Shown here piece by piece: positions 19,441 through 29,136 of a DNA stretch of 64,000 nt; the stretch's first letter is position 1, and each line of letters starts with the position of its first letter. Source of the stretch: Sphingomonas sp. (GTDB lineage: Bacteria; Pseudomonadota; Alphaproteobacteria; Sphingomonadales; Sphingomonadaceae). Under the pieces are notes generated by a model. It worked only from the letters and a program-made list of their open reading frames with translations. It ran no database searches and had not been told where the DNA came from. The translations under genes and the position numbers were made by a program. The stretch is taken from NCBI RefSeq assembly GCF_029239295.1, contig NZ_JAQZBC010000004.1, positions 143,584-207,583 on the forward strand. Direction: 5' to 3'.

Positions 19441-20321
19441 GCACTGAAACCGTTGATCCGCGCTACGCCAGCATCGATCGTTGGCCCGCGTCGAGCGCCG
19501 TCGAAGCCATGCTGGAAGGGCAGCTGGCGGCGGTCGCCGCGCTGAAGAGCCAAGTGACGGCGATCGCGGGCGCCGCAGAGGCGGCCGCGCGGCGGCTCGG
19601 CGAGACGGGGCGGCTTGTGTATGCCGGGGCCGGCACGTCGGGCCGTGTCGCGGTTCAGGACGGGGTCGAACTGTACCCGACCTATAACTGGCCCCGCGAG
19701 CGGCTGCTGTTCCTGATGGCGGGCGGCACCCGCGCGCTGATCGAGAGCGCAGAGGGGGCGGAGGATGACCCGGTTGAAGCGCGTGAGACGGTGGCTGCCT
19801 CGTCCCTGACGCCGCAGGATGTGGTGATCGGCGTCGCGGCCAGTGGTCGCACGCCCTATACGGTAGCTGTGATCGACGCGGCGCGTGCCGCTGGCGCGCT
19901 GACGATCGGGATCGCCAACAATCCGGAGACGCCGCTGCTGACCGCCGCGGAGCATACCATCCTGGCCGACACCGGAAGCGAGATTGTCGCCGGGTCGACG
20001 CGGATGAAGGCGGGTACCGCGCAAAAGGCCGCGCTCAACATGCTGTCGACCACGATCATGGTGCGGCTGGGGCTGGTTCACGCGGGGTTGATGGTCAACA
20101 TGCGCGTTTCGAACGCCAAGCTGCGGGCGCGTGCCGAGCGCATGATCGTGACGATCGCGGGCGTCGACCAAGGCTTGGCGCGCGAGGCGCTCGCGCGGGG
20201 CGGTGATGATGTGCGGCGCGCGGTGCTGATCGCGCGCGGGGCGAGCCCGGCGGCGGCGGCGGCAGCGCTGGCGAGCCACAACGGTAATCTGGCCAGCGCG
20301 ATGGAAGCGCTGGGCAACTGA
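19437..20321 (+). CDS. murQ: N-acetylmuramic acid 6-phosphate etherase MurQ
   Basis: This is a 294-residue SIS-domain enzyme that splits the lactyl ether of MurNAc-6-phosphate to give GlcNAc-6-phosphate and D-lactate, a key step of murein recycling. The N-terminal TVDPRYASIDRWP corresponds to the family's conserved start. The sugar-binding GAGTSGRVAVQDGVELYPTY, the middle GVAASGRTPYTVAVI and the late GSTRMKAGTAQKAALNMLST are all present. It begins with GTG inside the kinase stop codon. Its 3' end faces the propionate regulator with only a 4-base gap. It is probably the last gene of a two-gene kinase-murQ unit divergent from ampG. Confidence 0.95.
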   Translation: MSTETVDPRYASIDRWPASSAVEAMLEGQLAAVAALKSQVTAIAGAAEAAARRLGETGRLVYAGAGTSGRVAVQDGVELYPTYNWPRERLLFLMAGGTRALIESAEGAEDDPVEARETVAASSLTPQDVVIGVAASGRTPYTVAVIDAARAAGALTIGIANNPETPLLTAAEHTILADTGSEIVAGSTRMKAGTAQKAALNMLSTTIMVRLGLVHAGLMVNMRVSNAKLRARAERMIVTIAGVDQGLAREALARGGDDVRRAVLIARGASPAAAAAALASHNGNLASAMEALGN

Positions 20322-20325
20322 GGCG

Positions 20326-21750
20326 CTAGGGCCGGTCGCTGCCGCTGGCGAAGGCAACCGGATAGGGGGTGAGCGTGCTGCGGTTCTCGTCAGCCGCGAC
20401 CGCCCGGCCGATCATCGGGAACGCCCGCTGCGGGCAGGCCGTGCGTTCGCACACTTTGCACCCGACACCGATCGGCGTGGCCGCCGACGGATCGCTGAGG
20501 TCGAAGCCGCGCGAATAGACGAGCCGGTGCGCGTGGCGAATGTCGCAGCCGAGCGCAATGGCAAAGGTCTTGCCCGGTTCGCCAAAGGCGCCGGCGGTGC
20601 GCCGCACCGTCCGCGCGACCCAAAGATACGTTCGGCCGTCGGGCATTTGCGCGACCTGACGCAGGACGCGGCCGGGCTGGGCGAACGCCTCATAGACTTT
20701 CCACAAGGGACAGCTGCCGCCCACGCGCGAGAAGTGGAAGTCGGTCGCGGATTGCCGCTTCGAGATGTTGCCGGCGCGGTCGACGCGTATGAAGAAGAAG
20801 GGAACGCCGCGCGCTTCGGGCCGCTGGAGCGTCGAGAGGCGGTGGCATATCGTTTCGAACCCGACGCCGAAATGGCGACCCAGTCGTTCGATGTCATAGG
20901 CCTGCGCCTCCGCCGTGGCGAGGAAATCGCCATAGGGCAGGAGGAGCGCGCCGGCAAAGTAATTGGCCAGCCCGATGCGCGCGAGGCGCCGTGCCTCGCT
21001 GCCGGTGAGGACAGGGCTGCTCGCCAGATCGTCGATCAGGTCGCCGACCTCGAGGAAGGCAAGCTGGGTCGCCATCTGGAACGCCTGCTGCCCCGGGCGA
21101 AGGTCCGGCGAGACGTGCAGCACGCGCGTATCGGGATCGTAGCGGCGCTGCACCGAGCCGGGTTGGGCATGGACGACGCGGATGTCATGCAGCCGCGCCA
21201 GACGCTCGATCAGCCCCGAATGGACCATCCGCGGGGCGAAACCGGCCTCCTGGTAGAGCCGCTCGGCCGCCTGATCGAGCGGTTCGATGTGGTTGTAATG
21301 CGCGTGGAAGAATTCGCGCACCTGTTCGAACGGCATCCGTGCTGAACCGCCGGCGAGCCATTCGTTGCCGAGTTGATCGGCCATCGCCTCGGTCCGCTCG
21401 ATCATCTCGCGGTGGCGCCGCTGGAGCCCGATCAGGGTGCGGGCGACGGCGGGCATGTTGGTGGCGAGTTCGCGGATCTCGGCGAGCGAGATCGGTTCGG
21501 GCGCCTCGGCGAGACTGTCGCGAAGGTCGGTGATGAGGCGGGCCTCTTCATCCTCCGAGAAGAGTTGCACATCGATGCCGAAGACGGCGTTGATCTTCAG
21601 CAGCACCGGCACGGTCAGCGGGCGCTGATTCTGTTCGATCTGGTTGAGGTAGCTGGTCGAGATGCCGAGCGCCTGGGCAAGCTCGACCTGTTTCAGCCGC
21701 CGTTCCTCGCGCAGCCGCCGCAGCCGCACGCCCATGAAAGTTTTCCGCAT
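20326..21750 (-). CDS. prpR: Short-chain acyl-responsive XRE-family regulator (PrpR/RamB type)
   Basis: This is a 474-residue regulator with an N-terminal Cro/XRE helix-turn-helix (residues 10-65, VELAQALGISTSYLNQIEQ). A central ImmA/IrrE-like region and a long C-terminal short-chain acyl-sensing domain follow. Relatives (PrpR, RamB, ScfR types) control propionate or glyoxylate genes in response to acyl-CoA. In mycobacterial PrpR the C-terminal domain holds an iron-sulfur cluster. Here a cysteine cluster, GVGCKVCERTACPQRAF, together with GGSCPLW, makes this likely. It lies 139 bases downstream of prpB on the same strand, so it may be read through from the prp genes or from its own promoter. 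Target control of acnD-prpF-prpC-prpB is inferred from position. Confidence 0.88.
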   Translation of the reverse strand: MRKTFMGVRLRRLREERRLKQVELAQALGISTSYLNQIEQNQRPLTVPVLLKINAVFGIDVQLFSEDEEARLITDLRDSLAEAPEPISLAEIRELATNMPAVARTLIGLQRRHREMIERTEAMADQLGNEWLAGGSARMPFEQVREFFHAHYNHIEPLDQAAERLYQEAGFAPRMVHSGLIERLARLHDIRVVHAQPGSVQRRYDPDTRVLHVSPDLRPGQQAFQMATQLAFLEVGDLIDDLASSPVLTGSEARRLARIGLANYFAGALLLPYGDFLATAEAQAYDIERLGRHFGVGFETICHRLSTLQRPEARGVPFFFIRVDRAGNISKRQSATDFHFSRVGGSCPLWKVYEAFAQPGRVLRQVAQMPDGRTYLWVARTVRRTAGAFGEPGKTFAIALGCDIRHAHRLVYSRGFDLSDPSAATPIGVGCKVCERTACPQRAFPMIGRAVAADENRSTLTPYPVAFASGSDRP

Positions 21751-21840
21751 GTGCGCCTTTGCACCTTTCGCATCCAGGGGTCGGCGGGGAGCCAGCGTTA
21801 CCGGATCGTGAGCTTAGCGTTTTGCGGATGTTGCGAAAAG
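21751..21840. promoter_or_regulatory. Upstream region of prpR with TGCGAAA/TGCAAA motifs
   Basis: Read on the minus strand, 21772-21756 holds two adjacent motifs, TGCGAAAGG then TGCAAAGG, directly before the prpR start. About 50 bases further up, 21820-21840 holds TTTTGCGG and TTGCGAAAAG back to back, forming an imperfect inverted repeat. TTTGCAAA-like boxes are known for RamB/PrpR regulators. An autoregulatory operator is plausible; see the similar tandem site at 28169-28183. Confidence 0.4.
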
Positions 21841-21848
21841 AGAGGAGC

Positions 21849-21879
21849 CTGCCCGGCCGGCTCGATCCCAGCCGGGCAG
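21849..21879 (-). terminator. Stem-loop after prpB
   Basis: A perfect nine-base stem, CTGCCCGGC pairing with GCCGGGCAG across 13 bases, lies just past the prpB stop. On the minus strand it is followed by a pyrimidine-rich CTCCTCTCTTTTCG. It could end or weaken transcription before prpR. Confidence 0.5.
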
Positions 21880-21889
21880 ACGGGGGGGA

Positions 21890-22810
21890 TCAGCCCTCCT
21901 GCGGCATCACGGGAACAACCGTCTTGATGATGCTGGCGTCGAGTTCCTCGAAATCGTGCAAGCCGATCGTGTCGTACAGCTCCTGACGGGTCTGCATCCG
22001 GTCGACGTACTTGTGGGTGCCGCCGTTTTCCTTGATCGAGGCGTAGAGCTCTGCCTGCGCCTTGTTGGCGACGCGCAAGGACGAGACCGGCCAGATCACC
22101 ATCTTATAGCCCATCTCCTCGAACTCGGCCGCGGTGTAGAAGGGGGTCTTGCCGAATTCGGTCATATTGGCGAGCAGCGGCACGTTCGGCATCGCCTTGG
22201 CGAACTTCTCGAACATCTCGCGGGTGTTGAGCGCCTCGGGGAAGATCGCGTCGGCGCCGGCCTCGACGTAGAGCTTGGCGCGGTCGACCGCGGCGTCGAA
22301 GCCCTCCACGCCGGCGGCGTCGGTACGGGCGACGATGACGATGTCACGCGCGGCCTTCTTCGCGGCGGCAACCTTGGTCGCCATGTCCATCGCTGAGACG
22401 AGGTTCTTGCCGTTCAGATGGCCACACTTCTTCGGCAGGATCTGGTCCTCAAGGTGGACCGCGCCGGCGCCCGCGTCCTCGAAGGTGCGGACCATGTGCA
22501 TGACGTTCAGCGCCTCGCCATAGCCGGTGTCGCCATCGACGAGCAGCGGGAGGCCGGACGAACGGACGATCTGGCGGATGAAGAAGGCAACTTCATCGAC
22601 GGTGATGATACCGAGATCGGGCAGGCCCATCGAGGCGGTCATCGCCGCGCCCGAGAGGTACAGGCCGTCGAAGCCGGCGTTGCGCGCCTGGATTGCGGCC
22701 TGGCCGTTGTGCGCGCCGGGCAACTGGAAGATGCCGGGACGCTCAAGGCCGGCGCGGAAGCGCTTGCCGGCGGATTCGGTGGGGAGGTCGGAGGCGAGGA
22801 GGTAAGGCAT
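21890..22810 (-). CDS. prpB: Methylisocitrate lyase PrpB
   Basis: This is a 306-residue enzyme of the isocitrate lyase/PEP mutase superfamily. It splits 2-methylisocitrate into pyruvate and succinate, the last step of the methylcitrate cycle. The catalytic loop KKCGHLNGK is present, as are the Mg-binding segments LLVDGDTGYGEALNV and VHLEDQILPK. The length matches PrpB (about 295-305), not the much longer isocitrate lyase. It is fourth in the run acnD-prpF-prpC-prpB on the minus strand, 115 bases after prpC. Confidence 0.96.
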   Translation of the reverse strand: MPYLLASDLPTESAGKRFRAGLERPGIFQLPGAHNGQAAIQARNAGFDGLYLSGAAMTASMGLPDLGIITVDEVAFFIRQIVRSSGLPLLVDGDTGYGEALNVMHMVRTFEDAGAGAVHLEDQILPKKCGHLNGKNLVSAMDMATKVAAAKKAARDIVIVARTDAAGVEGFDAAVDRAKLYVEAGADAIFPEALNTREMFEKFAKAMPNVPLLANMTEFGKTPFYTAAEFEEMGYKMVIWPVSSLRVANKAQAELYASIKENGGTHKYVDRMQTRQELYDTIGLHDFEELDASIIKTVVPVMPQEG

Positions 22811-22869
22811 TGTCGGTCCTTGTTTATTCGACGTCAGATTTGGGTATGCGTCAGCATTTTTTGTAGCTT

Positions 22870-22896
22870 GGCGCGGCCCTCGACGACGGCCGCGCC
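22870..22896 (-). other. Hairpin between prpC and prpB
   Basis: A perfect inverted repeat, GGCGCGGCC and GGCCGCGCC with a nine-base loop, lies in the prpC-prpB gap. On the transcribed strand it is followed by an A-rich rather than a U-rich run, so it is not a standard terminator. An mRNA-stabilising or processing structure is possible. Confidence 0.35.
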
Positions 22897-22925
22897 TCCG
22901 ATCCTCTCACTACGTCAGCGGGCGC

Positions 22926-24083
22926 TTACTTGCGCTCGGCCAGCGGCACCCACTGGAGATCCTCGGGGCCGGTGTAATTGGCCGAGGGGCGGATGATCTT
23001 ATTGTCTTCGCGCTGTTCGATCACGTGCGCCGCCCAGCCCGAGGTGCGCGCGATCACGAAGAGCGGCGTGAACATCGCGGTGGGGATGCCCATCATGTGG
23101 TAGGAGACGGCCGAGAACCAATCGAGGTTCGGGAACATCTTCTTCACGTCCATCATCACCGTCTCGAGGCGGTCGGCGATGTCGTACATCTTGGTCGAGC
23201 CTGCCTCGTCCGACAGCTTCTTGGCGACGCGCTTGATCACGACGTTGCGCGGATCGCTGATCGTATAGACCGGGTGACCGAAGCCGATGATGACTTCCTT
23301 GGCTTCCATCCGCTTGCGGATATCGGCCTCTGCCTCGTCCGGGTTCTGGTAGCGCTTCTGGATTTCAAAGGCGACTTCATTGGCGCCGCCATGCTTGGGC
23401 CCGCGCAGTGCGCCGATTGCACCGGTGATGCACGAGTGCATGTCCGAGCCGGTGCCGGCAATGACGCGCGAGGTGAAGGTCGACGCGTTGAACTCATGCT
23501 CGGCATAGAGGATCAGCGAGGTGTGCATCGCCTGCACCCAGCTCTCGCTCGGCGCTTCGCCGTGGAGCAGGTGGAGGAAGTGGCCGCCGATCGATTCGTC
23601 GTCGGTCTCGACATCGATCTCCACGCCGTTGTTCGACAGATGGTACCAATAGAGCAGCATCGAGCCGAGGCTGGCCATCAGCCGGTCGGCGATGTCGCGG
23701 GCGCCCGGTGCGTTATGATCGTCCTTTTCGGGGAGCGCGCAGCCGAGTGCCGACACGCCGGTGCGCATCACGTCCATCGGGTGAGCGGCGGCGGGGAGCG
23801 CGGCGAGCGCCTCCTTCACGGCGAGCGGCAGGCCACGGAGCGCCTTCAGCTTCGTCTTATAAGCCTTGAGCTCAGCCGCATTGGGGAGCCAGCCGTGGAC
23901 GAGCAGGTGGGCGATTTCCTCGAACTCGGCCGTCTCGGCGAAATCGAGAATGTCATAGCCGCGATAGTGCAGGTCGTTGCCGGTGCGGCCGACGGTGCAC
24001 AGTGCGGTGTTGCCGGCGGTGACGCCGGAGAGGGCGACGGACTTCTTCGGCTTGAAGGTGGGAGCGGTGGCGGTGTCGGTCAT
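22926..24083 (-). CDS. prpC: 2-Methylcitrate synthase PrpC
   Basis: This is a 385-residue citrate-synthase-family enzyme that condenses propionyl-CoA with oxaloacetate to 2-methylcitrate. Conserved catalytic stretches are visible: [20 protein letters not shown] followed by [19 protein letters not shown] with the second histidine, and [20 protein letters not shown] with the late arginine. The length is typical of PrpC (about 375-390) and shorter than type I citrate synthase. It lies between prpF and prpB. The ATG at 24083 is preceded by AGGACT. Confidence 0.95.
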   Translation of the reverse strand: MTDTATAPTFKPKKSVALSGVTAGNTALCTVGRTGNDLHYRGYDILDFAETAEFEEIAHLLVHGWLPNAAELKAYKTKLKALRGLPLAVKEALAALPAAAHPMDVMRTGVSALGCALPEKDDHNAPGARDIADRLMASLGSMLLYWYHLSNNGVEIDVETDDESIGGHFLHLLHGEAPSESWVQAMHTSLILYAEHEFNASTFTSRVIAGTGSDMHSCITGAIGALRGPKHGGANEVAFEIQKRYQNPDEAEADIRKRMEAKEVIIGFGHPVYTISDPRNVVIKRVAKKLSDEAGSTKMYDIADRLETVMMDVKKMFPNLDWFSAVSYHMMGIPTAMFTPLFVIARTSGWAAHVIEQREDNKIIRPSANYTGPEDLQWVPLAERK

Positions 24084-24153
24084 GCTCTTTCAGTCCTCTT
24101 TCTGATTTTACGTGTCGCCCGGCGAGGGGCGTGTAACTGGTGCTGCCGTGGCG

Positions 24154-24175
24154 CAGCCCGCGAGGGTGCGGGCTG
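24154..24175 (-). other. Hairpin between prpF and prpC
   Basis: An inverted repeat, CAGCCCGC and GCGGGCTG with a six-base loop, sits just after the prpF stop. No U-run follows on the minus strand. It may adjust the ratio of the prp messages. Confidence 0.35.
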
Positions 24176-24184
24176 GTCGGCTGT

Positions 24185-25378
24185 TCAGAAGCTTCCCTCG
24201 GGAACGCGCACATGGCCTTCCATCAGGATGCGCGCGCTGCGGCTCATGATCGCCTTGGTGACGGTCCACTGGCCATCAACCTGGCGAACCTCCGCGCCGA
24301 CGCGCAGCGTGCCGGACGGGTGGCCGAAGCGGACCGCCTGACGCTCACCGCCGCCAGCCGCCTGGTTGACGAGCGTGCCAGGGACCGCCGCCGCCGTAGC
24401 GATGGCGACCGAGGCGGTACCCATCATTGCGTGATGGAGCTTGCCCATCGACAGCGCGCGGACGAGCAGGTCGATGTCCGCGGCCTTCACGATCTTGCCG
24501 CTGGACGAAGAATAGTCGGTCGGTGGCGCGACAAAGGCGATCTTTGGCGTGTGCTGCCGCTTGGCGGCTTCCTCGGGCGACTTGATAAGGCCCATCTTCA
24601 TCGCGCCGATCGTGCGCAGCGCCTCGAACCGGCGCAGCGTATCCGGATTGGAATTGATCGCCTCCCGCAGTTCGGTGCCGGTGAAGCCGATGTCGGCGGC
24701 ATTGACGAAGATCGTCGGGATGCCGGCGGTGATCATCGTTGCCTTGAGCTTGCCGCCCGGCACGATTTCCTCCGGCACGTCGAGCTCGTCGATGAGATTG
24801 CCGGTCGGGAACATCGAGCCGCCCTCTTCGCCGTCGTCGGCGGGGTCGACGAATTCGAGGACGATCTCGGCCGATGGGAAGGTGACGCCATCGAGTTCAA
24901 AGTCGCCGGTTTCCTGCACTTCCCCATTTGAGACGGGGACGTGGGCGATGATCGTCTTGTTGATGTTCGCCTGCCAGATGCGGACGGTGCACATGCCGTT
25001 TTCGGCGCGGTTCGCATCGACATAGCCGGCGTGGATCGCGAAGGCGCCCGCGCCGGTGGAGAGGTTGCCGCAATTGCCCGACCAGTCGACGAAATCGGTG
25101 TCGATCGACACCTGACCGTAGAGGTAGTCGACATCGTGACCCGGCTGGCTGCTGGGGGAGATGATGACGCACTTGCTGGTGCTGGACGTCGCGCCGCCCA
25201 TGCCGTCGATCTGCGCGGCATAGGGATCGGGGCTGCCGATGACGCGCTGGAACAGCTTGTCGCGCGCGGGCCCCGGAACCCGGGCGGCTTCGGGCAGATC
25301 CTCCAGCCGGAAGAACACGCCCTTGCTGGTGCCGCCGCGCATATAGGTGGCGGGGATGCGGACCTGTCCGGCCATCAA
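24185..25378 (-). CDS. prpF: 2-Methylaconitate cis-trans isomerase PrpF
   Basis: This is a 397-residue PrpF protein of the diaminopimelate-epimerase fold. It isomerises 2-methyl-trans-aconitate to the cis form and is needed when AcnD replaces PrpD. Family segments are visible: YMRGGTSKGVFFRLEDLPEA at the N-terminus, GGATSSTSKC, and DWSGNCGNLSTGAGAFAIH with the active-site-like cysteine. The gene overlaps acnD by 4 bases (ATGA), the normal pairing of these two genes. Confidence 0.95.
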   Translation of the reverse strand: MMAGQVRIPATYMRGGTSKGVFFRLEDLPEAARVPGPARDKLFQRVIGSPDPYAAQIDGMGGATSSTSKCVIISPSSQPGHDVDYLYGQVSIDTDFVDWSGNCGNLSTGAGAFAIHAGYVDANRAENGMCTVRIWQANINKTIIAHVPVSNGEVQETGDFELDGVTFPSAEIVLEFVDPADDGEEGGSMFPTGNLIDELDVPEEIVPGGKLKATMITAGIPTIFVNAADIGFTGTELREAINSNPDTLRRFEALRTIGAMKMGLIKSPEEAAKRQHTPKIAFVAPPTDYSSSSGKIVKAADIDLLVRALSMGKLHHAMMGTASVAIATAAAVPGTLVNQAAGGGERQAVRFGHPSGTLRVGAEVRQVDGQWTVTKAIMSRSARILMEGHVRVPEGSF

Positions 25379-27999
25379 GCGGCCTCCGCTTCCGAGGCCA
25401 GGAAGTCCTGCGCGAACCGCTGCAGCACGCCGCCGGCCTCGTAGATCGAGACTTCCTCTGCGGTGTCGAGTCGGCAGGTGACGGGCACTTCGACCGTCTC
25501 TCCATTCTTGCGGTGGATGAGGAGCGTCAATTCCGCACCCGGGCGACGCTCACCGACAACGTCATAGGTTTCGGTGCCGTCGAGACCGAGCGTCAGACGC
25601 GTCGTGCCCGGTTTGAACTCGCACGGCAGCACGCCCATGCCGATGAGGTTGGTGCGGTGGATACGCTCGAACCCTTCGGCGACGATCGCCTCCACACCGG
25701 CGAGGCGAACGCCCTTTGCCGCCCAGTCGCGCGACGAACCCTGGCCGTAATCGGCGCCGGCGATGATGATGAGCGGCTGCCGGCGCTCATGGTAGGTTTC
25801 CATCGCCTCCCACATGCGCATGACGACGCCATCGGGCTCGACGCGGGCGAGGCTGCCGCGCTTCACCTGGCCGTCGACCACCGCCATCTCGTTGACGAGC
25901 TGCGGGTTGGCGAAGGTCGCGCGCATTGCGGTGAGGTGATCGCCACGGTGGGTGGCGTAGGAGTTAAAGTCCTCCTCCGGCACGCCCATCTTCGCCAGAT
26001 ATTCGCCTGCTGCGGACGAGCGCAGGATCGCGTTCGATGGCGAGAGGTGGTCGGTGGTGATGTTGTCCGGCAGGATCGCCAGCGGACGCATGCCCTTCAG
26101 CGTACGCGGATGCGCCGCGAGCGCACCGACGCCCTCGGTATCCCAATAGGGCGGGCGGCGGATGTAGGTGGAGGTCGGGCGCCAATCGTACAGCGGGCTG
26201 ATCTTCTCCGCCGAGCGGGCGCGGGCGCCGAACATCGGCTCATAGACCGAGCGGAACTGCTCCGGCTTTACATGCGCGGAAACGATTGCGTCGATCTCTT
26301 CATCGGTCGGCCACAGATCCTTGAGGCGGATCTCCTTGCCGTCGACGACGCCGAGCACGTCCTGTTCGATGTCGAAGCGGATCGTGCCGGCAATCGCATA
26401 GGCCACCACCAGCGGCGGCGAGGCGAGGAACGCCTGCTTGGCATAGGGATGGATGCGCCCGTCGAAGTTGCGGTTTCCGGAGAGGACGGCAGTCGCATAG
26501 AGATCGCGATCGATGATCTCCTTTTGGATCGTCGGATCGAGCGCGCCAGACATACCGTTGCAGGTCGTGCAGGCGAAGCCGACGATACCGAAGCCGAGCT
26601 TCTCCAGCTCCGGCAGCAGGCCCGATTCCTCCAGATACAGACGCGCGACGATCGAGCCGGGCGCGAAGCTGGTCTTCACCCAGGGCTTGCGGACTAGGCC
26701 AAGATCGTTGGCCTTCTTCGCGACGAGGCCAGCGGCAACGACGTTGCGCGGGTTCGAAGTGTTGGTGCAGCTGGTGATCGCGGCGATGATGACCGCGCCG
26801 TCGGGCAGCAATCCCTGGCGCTCTTCTGCCTGGGCGGCGGCCAGCCCCACGGCGATGCCGCTTTCCTCGAGCGCCGACGTGGGAAGGCGACGGTGCGGGT
26901 TGGACGGACCGGCGAGGTTGCGGACTACTGTCGAGAGGTCGAATTCGAGCACGCGTTCGTACTGCGCGGCCGTCAGCGCGTCGGCCCACAGGCCGGTGTG
27001 CTTGGCATAGGTTTCGACCAGCTTGACCTGCGCGGGCTCGCGACCGGTGAGCAGGAGATAATCGATCGTCTGCTGATCGATGTAGAACATCGAGGCGGTG
27101 GCGCCATATTCCGGGCACATGTTGGAAATGGTCGCGCGGTCACCGATCGTGAGGCTTTCCGCACCATCGCCGAAGAATTCGAGCCACGCTCCGACCACTC
27201 GCTCCTTGCGGAGGAATTCGGTGATCGCGAGCACGATGTCGGTCGCAGTGATGCCCGGCTGGCGCTTGCCGGTGAGCTTCACGCCGACGATGTCGGGCAG
27301 GCGCATCATCGACGCGCGGCCAAGCATGACCGTTTCCGCCTCAAGCCCGCCGACGCCGATGGCGATGACGCCCAGCGCATCGACGTGCGGGGTGTGGCTG
27401 TCCGTGCCGACGCACGTGTCAGGGAAGGCGACGCCGTCGCGCAGCTGAATGACGGGCGACATCTTCTCCAGATTGATCTGGTGCATGATGCCATTGCCGG
27501 CCGGGATCACGTCGACGTTCTGGAACGCCTCCTTGGTCCATTCGATGAAGTGGAAGCGATCCTCGTTGCGGCGATCCTCGATCGCGCGGTTCTTTTCGAA
27601 CGCCTGCGGATCGAAGCCGCCATGCTCCACCGCAAGGCTGTGATCGACGATCAGCTGGGTCGGGACGACCGGGTTCACCTTCGCCGGATCGCCGCCCTTG
27701 TCAGCAATGGCGTCGCGCAGGCCGGCGAGGTCCACCAGCGCTGTCTGGCCCAGGATGTCGTGGCAGACCACGCGGGCGGGATACCAGGGGAAATCGAGAT
27801 CGCGCTTGCGCTCGACGATCTGGGTCAGCGCATCGGTGAGCAAGGCGGGATCGCAGCGGCGCACGAGCTGCTCGGCCAGGACGCGCGAGACATAGGGCAG
27901 GCCGTCATAGGCGCCGGGGCGGATCGCCTCGATCGCCTCACGCGTGTCGAAGAAGTCGACGTCGCTGCCGGGAAGCTGTTTGCGGAAAGCTTTGTTCAT
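25375..27999 (-). CDS. acnD: Fe/S-dependent 2-methylisocitrate dehydratase AcnD
   Basis: This is an 874-residue aconitase-family [4Fe-4S] enzyme that dehydrates 2-methylcitrate in the propionate pathway. The iron-sulfur cysteines appear in [12 protein letters not shown] and [14 protein letters not shown], and the C-terminal swivel domain in [18 protein letters not shown]. The AcnD size (about 865) and the adjacent prpF separate it from AcnA. The ATG at 27999 ([11 protein letters not shown]) is preferred; an upstream in-frame start at 28032 adds 11 residues without homology. It is the first gene of the propionate operon and diverges from queH. Confidence 0.95.
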   Translation of the reverse strand: MNKAFRKQLPGSDVDFFDTREAIEAIRPGAYDGLPYVSRVLAEQLVRRCDPALLTDALTQIVERKRDLDFPWYPARVVCHDILGQTALVDLAGLRDAIADKGGDPAKVNPVVPTQLIVDHSLAVEHGGFDPQAFEKNRAIEDRRNEDRFHFIEWTKEAFQNVDVIPAGNGIMHQINLEKMSPVIQLRDGVAFPDTCVGTDSHTPHVDALGVIAIGVGGLEAETVMLGRASMMRLPDIVGVKLTGKRQPGITATDIVLAITEFLRKERVVGAWLEFFGDGAESLTIGDRATISNMCPEYGATASMFYIDQQTIDYLLLTGREPAQVKLVETYAKHTGLWADALTAAQYERVLEFDLSTVVRNLAGPSNPHRRLPTSALEESGIAVGLAAAQAEERQGLLPDGAVIIAAITSCTNTSNPRNVVAAGLVAKKANDLGLVRKPWVKTSFAPGSIVARLYLEESGLLPELEKLGFGIVGFACTTCNGMSGALDPTIQKEIIDRDLYATAVLSGNRNFDGRIHPYAKQAFLASPPLVVAYAIAGTIRFDIEQDVLGVVDGKEIRLKDLWPTDEEIDAIVSAHVKPEQFRSVYEPMFGARARSAEKISPLYDWRPTSTYIRRPPYWDTEGVGALAAHPRTLKGMRPLAILPDNITTDHLSPSNAILRSSAAGEYLAKMGVPEEDFNSYATHRGDHLTAMRATFANPQLVNEMAVVDGQVKRGSLARVEPDGVVMRMWEAMETYHERRQPLIIIAGADYGQGSSRDWAAKGVRLAGVEAIVAEGFERIHRTNLIGMGVLPCEFKPGTTRLTLGLDGTETYDVVGERRPGAELTLLIHRKNGETVEVPVTCRLDTAEEVSIYEAGGVLQRFAQDFLASEAEAA

Positions 28000-28168
28000 G
28001 GGCGAATCTCTACCTGGCGTTGCTCGGCGCACAGGAACGAGGCTCTAGACCCGGGCGTGCGCGTCGCGTCGTACGATCACGGTCCCTTCATTTGTGCATT
28101 ATCCGCAAGGACGCAACCCATGGCGTCCGGCGAAAGGGCGAAGATCGGCGGATACGTGCTGCTGGCGC

Positions 28169-28183
28169 TGCGAACTTTGCGAA
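28169..28183. promoter_or_regulatory. Candidate PrpR operator upstream of acnD
   Basis: A tandem TGCGAA-CTT-TGCGAA lies in the divergent gap between acnD and queH, about 170 bases from the acnD ATG. The TGCGAA core also occurs twice before prpR. This shared motif is seen directly; its binding by PrpR is inferred. Confidence 0.4.
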
Positions 28184-28230
28184 GATCGTGCTTTTGCCCT
28201 CCGCCGCGACTTCCCGTATATCGCCGCCTT

Positions 28231-28890
28231 ATGACCGAGATCGAACGCCCCCTGCTGACGCCGCCCGATGGCCACAAGAAAGTGCTGCTGCACAGCTGTT
28301 GTGCGCCGTGTTCGGGCGAGGTGATGGAAGCCATGACGGCGAGCGGGATCGATTACACGATCTTCTTCTACAATCCGAACATTCACCCCAAGGAAGAGTA
28401 TCTGCTGCGCAAGGAGGAGAATATCCGCTTTGCCGAGAAACACGACGTGCCGTTCGTCGATGCCGATTATGACACGGTAAACTGGTTCAAGCGCGCCAAG
28501 GGGATGGAGCAGGAGCCGGAGCGGGGTGTCCGCTGCACCATGTGTTTCGATATGCGGTTCGAGCGTACGGCGCTTTATGCCTATGAGAATGGCTTTCCGG
28601 TCATCACCTCGTCGCTCGGCATCTCACGCTGGAAGAACATGGCGCAGATCAACGACAGCGGCGAGCGCGCGGCGTCACACTATCCCGACCTGAGCTATTG
28701 GACGTTCAACTGGCGCAAGGGCGGCGGTGCGGCGCGGATGATCGAGATTTCCAAGCGCGAGCATTTCTACCAGCAGGAATATTGCGGCTGCGTCTATTCG
28801 CTGCGCGATACTAACGCCCATCGCGTGTCGCAGGGGCGGCCGGAGATCGAGATCGGGAAGCTGTTCTACGGCGCCGATGAAGCGCCTTGA
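28231..28890 (+). CDS. queH: Epoxyqueuosine reductase QueH
   Basis: This is a 219-residue QueH (DUF208) protein that performs the last step of queuosine synthesis in tRNA, reducing epoxyqueuosine to queuosine, and replaces the unrelated QueG. The cysteine set for the [4Fe-4S] cluster and nearby metal site is present: [34 protein letters not shown] and [13 protein letters not shown]. The [11 protein letters not shown] segment near residue 160 fits the family. The ATG at 28231 starts at the family N-terminus; the longer upstream frame is a shadow of acnD. Confidence 0.93.
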   Translation: MTEIERPLLTPPDGHKKVLLHSCCAPCSGEVMEAMTASGIDYTIFFYNPNIHPKEEYLLRKEENIRFAEKHDVPFVDADYDTVNWFKRAKGMEQEPERGVRCTMCFDMRFERTALYAYENGFPVITSSLGISRWKNMAQINDSGERAASHYPDLSYWTFNWRKGGGAARMIEISKREHFYQQEYCGCVYSLRDTNAHRVSQGRPEIEIGKLFYGADEAP

Positions 28891-29136
28891 GCACGTGAGG
28901 AACTGAGCAGCGGGTACCCGCGCGAGCGGTTCAAGATGACCGGGCGCGCGTACCGTATGGGTCGGAATGCGCGGTTGTCGCGAAGCTGACGCTATCGCTG
29001 GCTATTGGCGGGCGTCGTGTCGCTTCTGCTCGCACAGGGGGGCGTTGTGCCCTGCTAGCAAATCCATTCGCATCGTGTCGCGCCTTCGCGCGTTCTGTCC
29101 TGATCCTTGCGTTGCCACGATTGGAATTTCGTCCCG

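Noticed and set aside
28891..29136. Search for a cobalamin or SAM riboswitch before the MetE-like gene
   Set aside because: No B12-box or SAM-box sequence could be recognised, and pairing could not be supported by eye.
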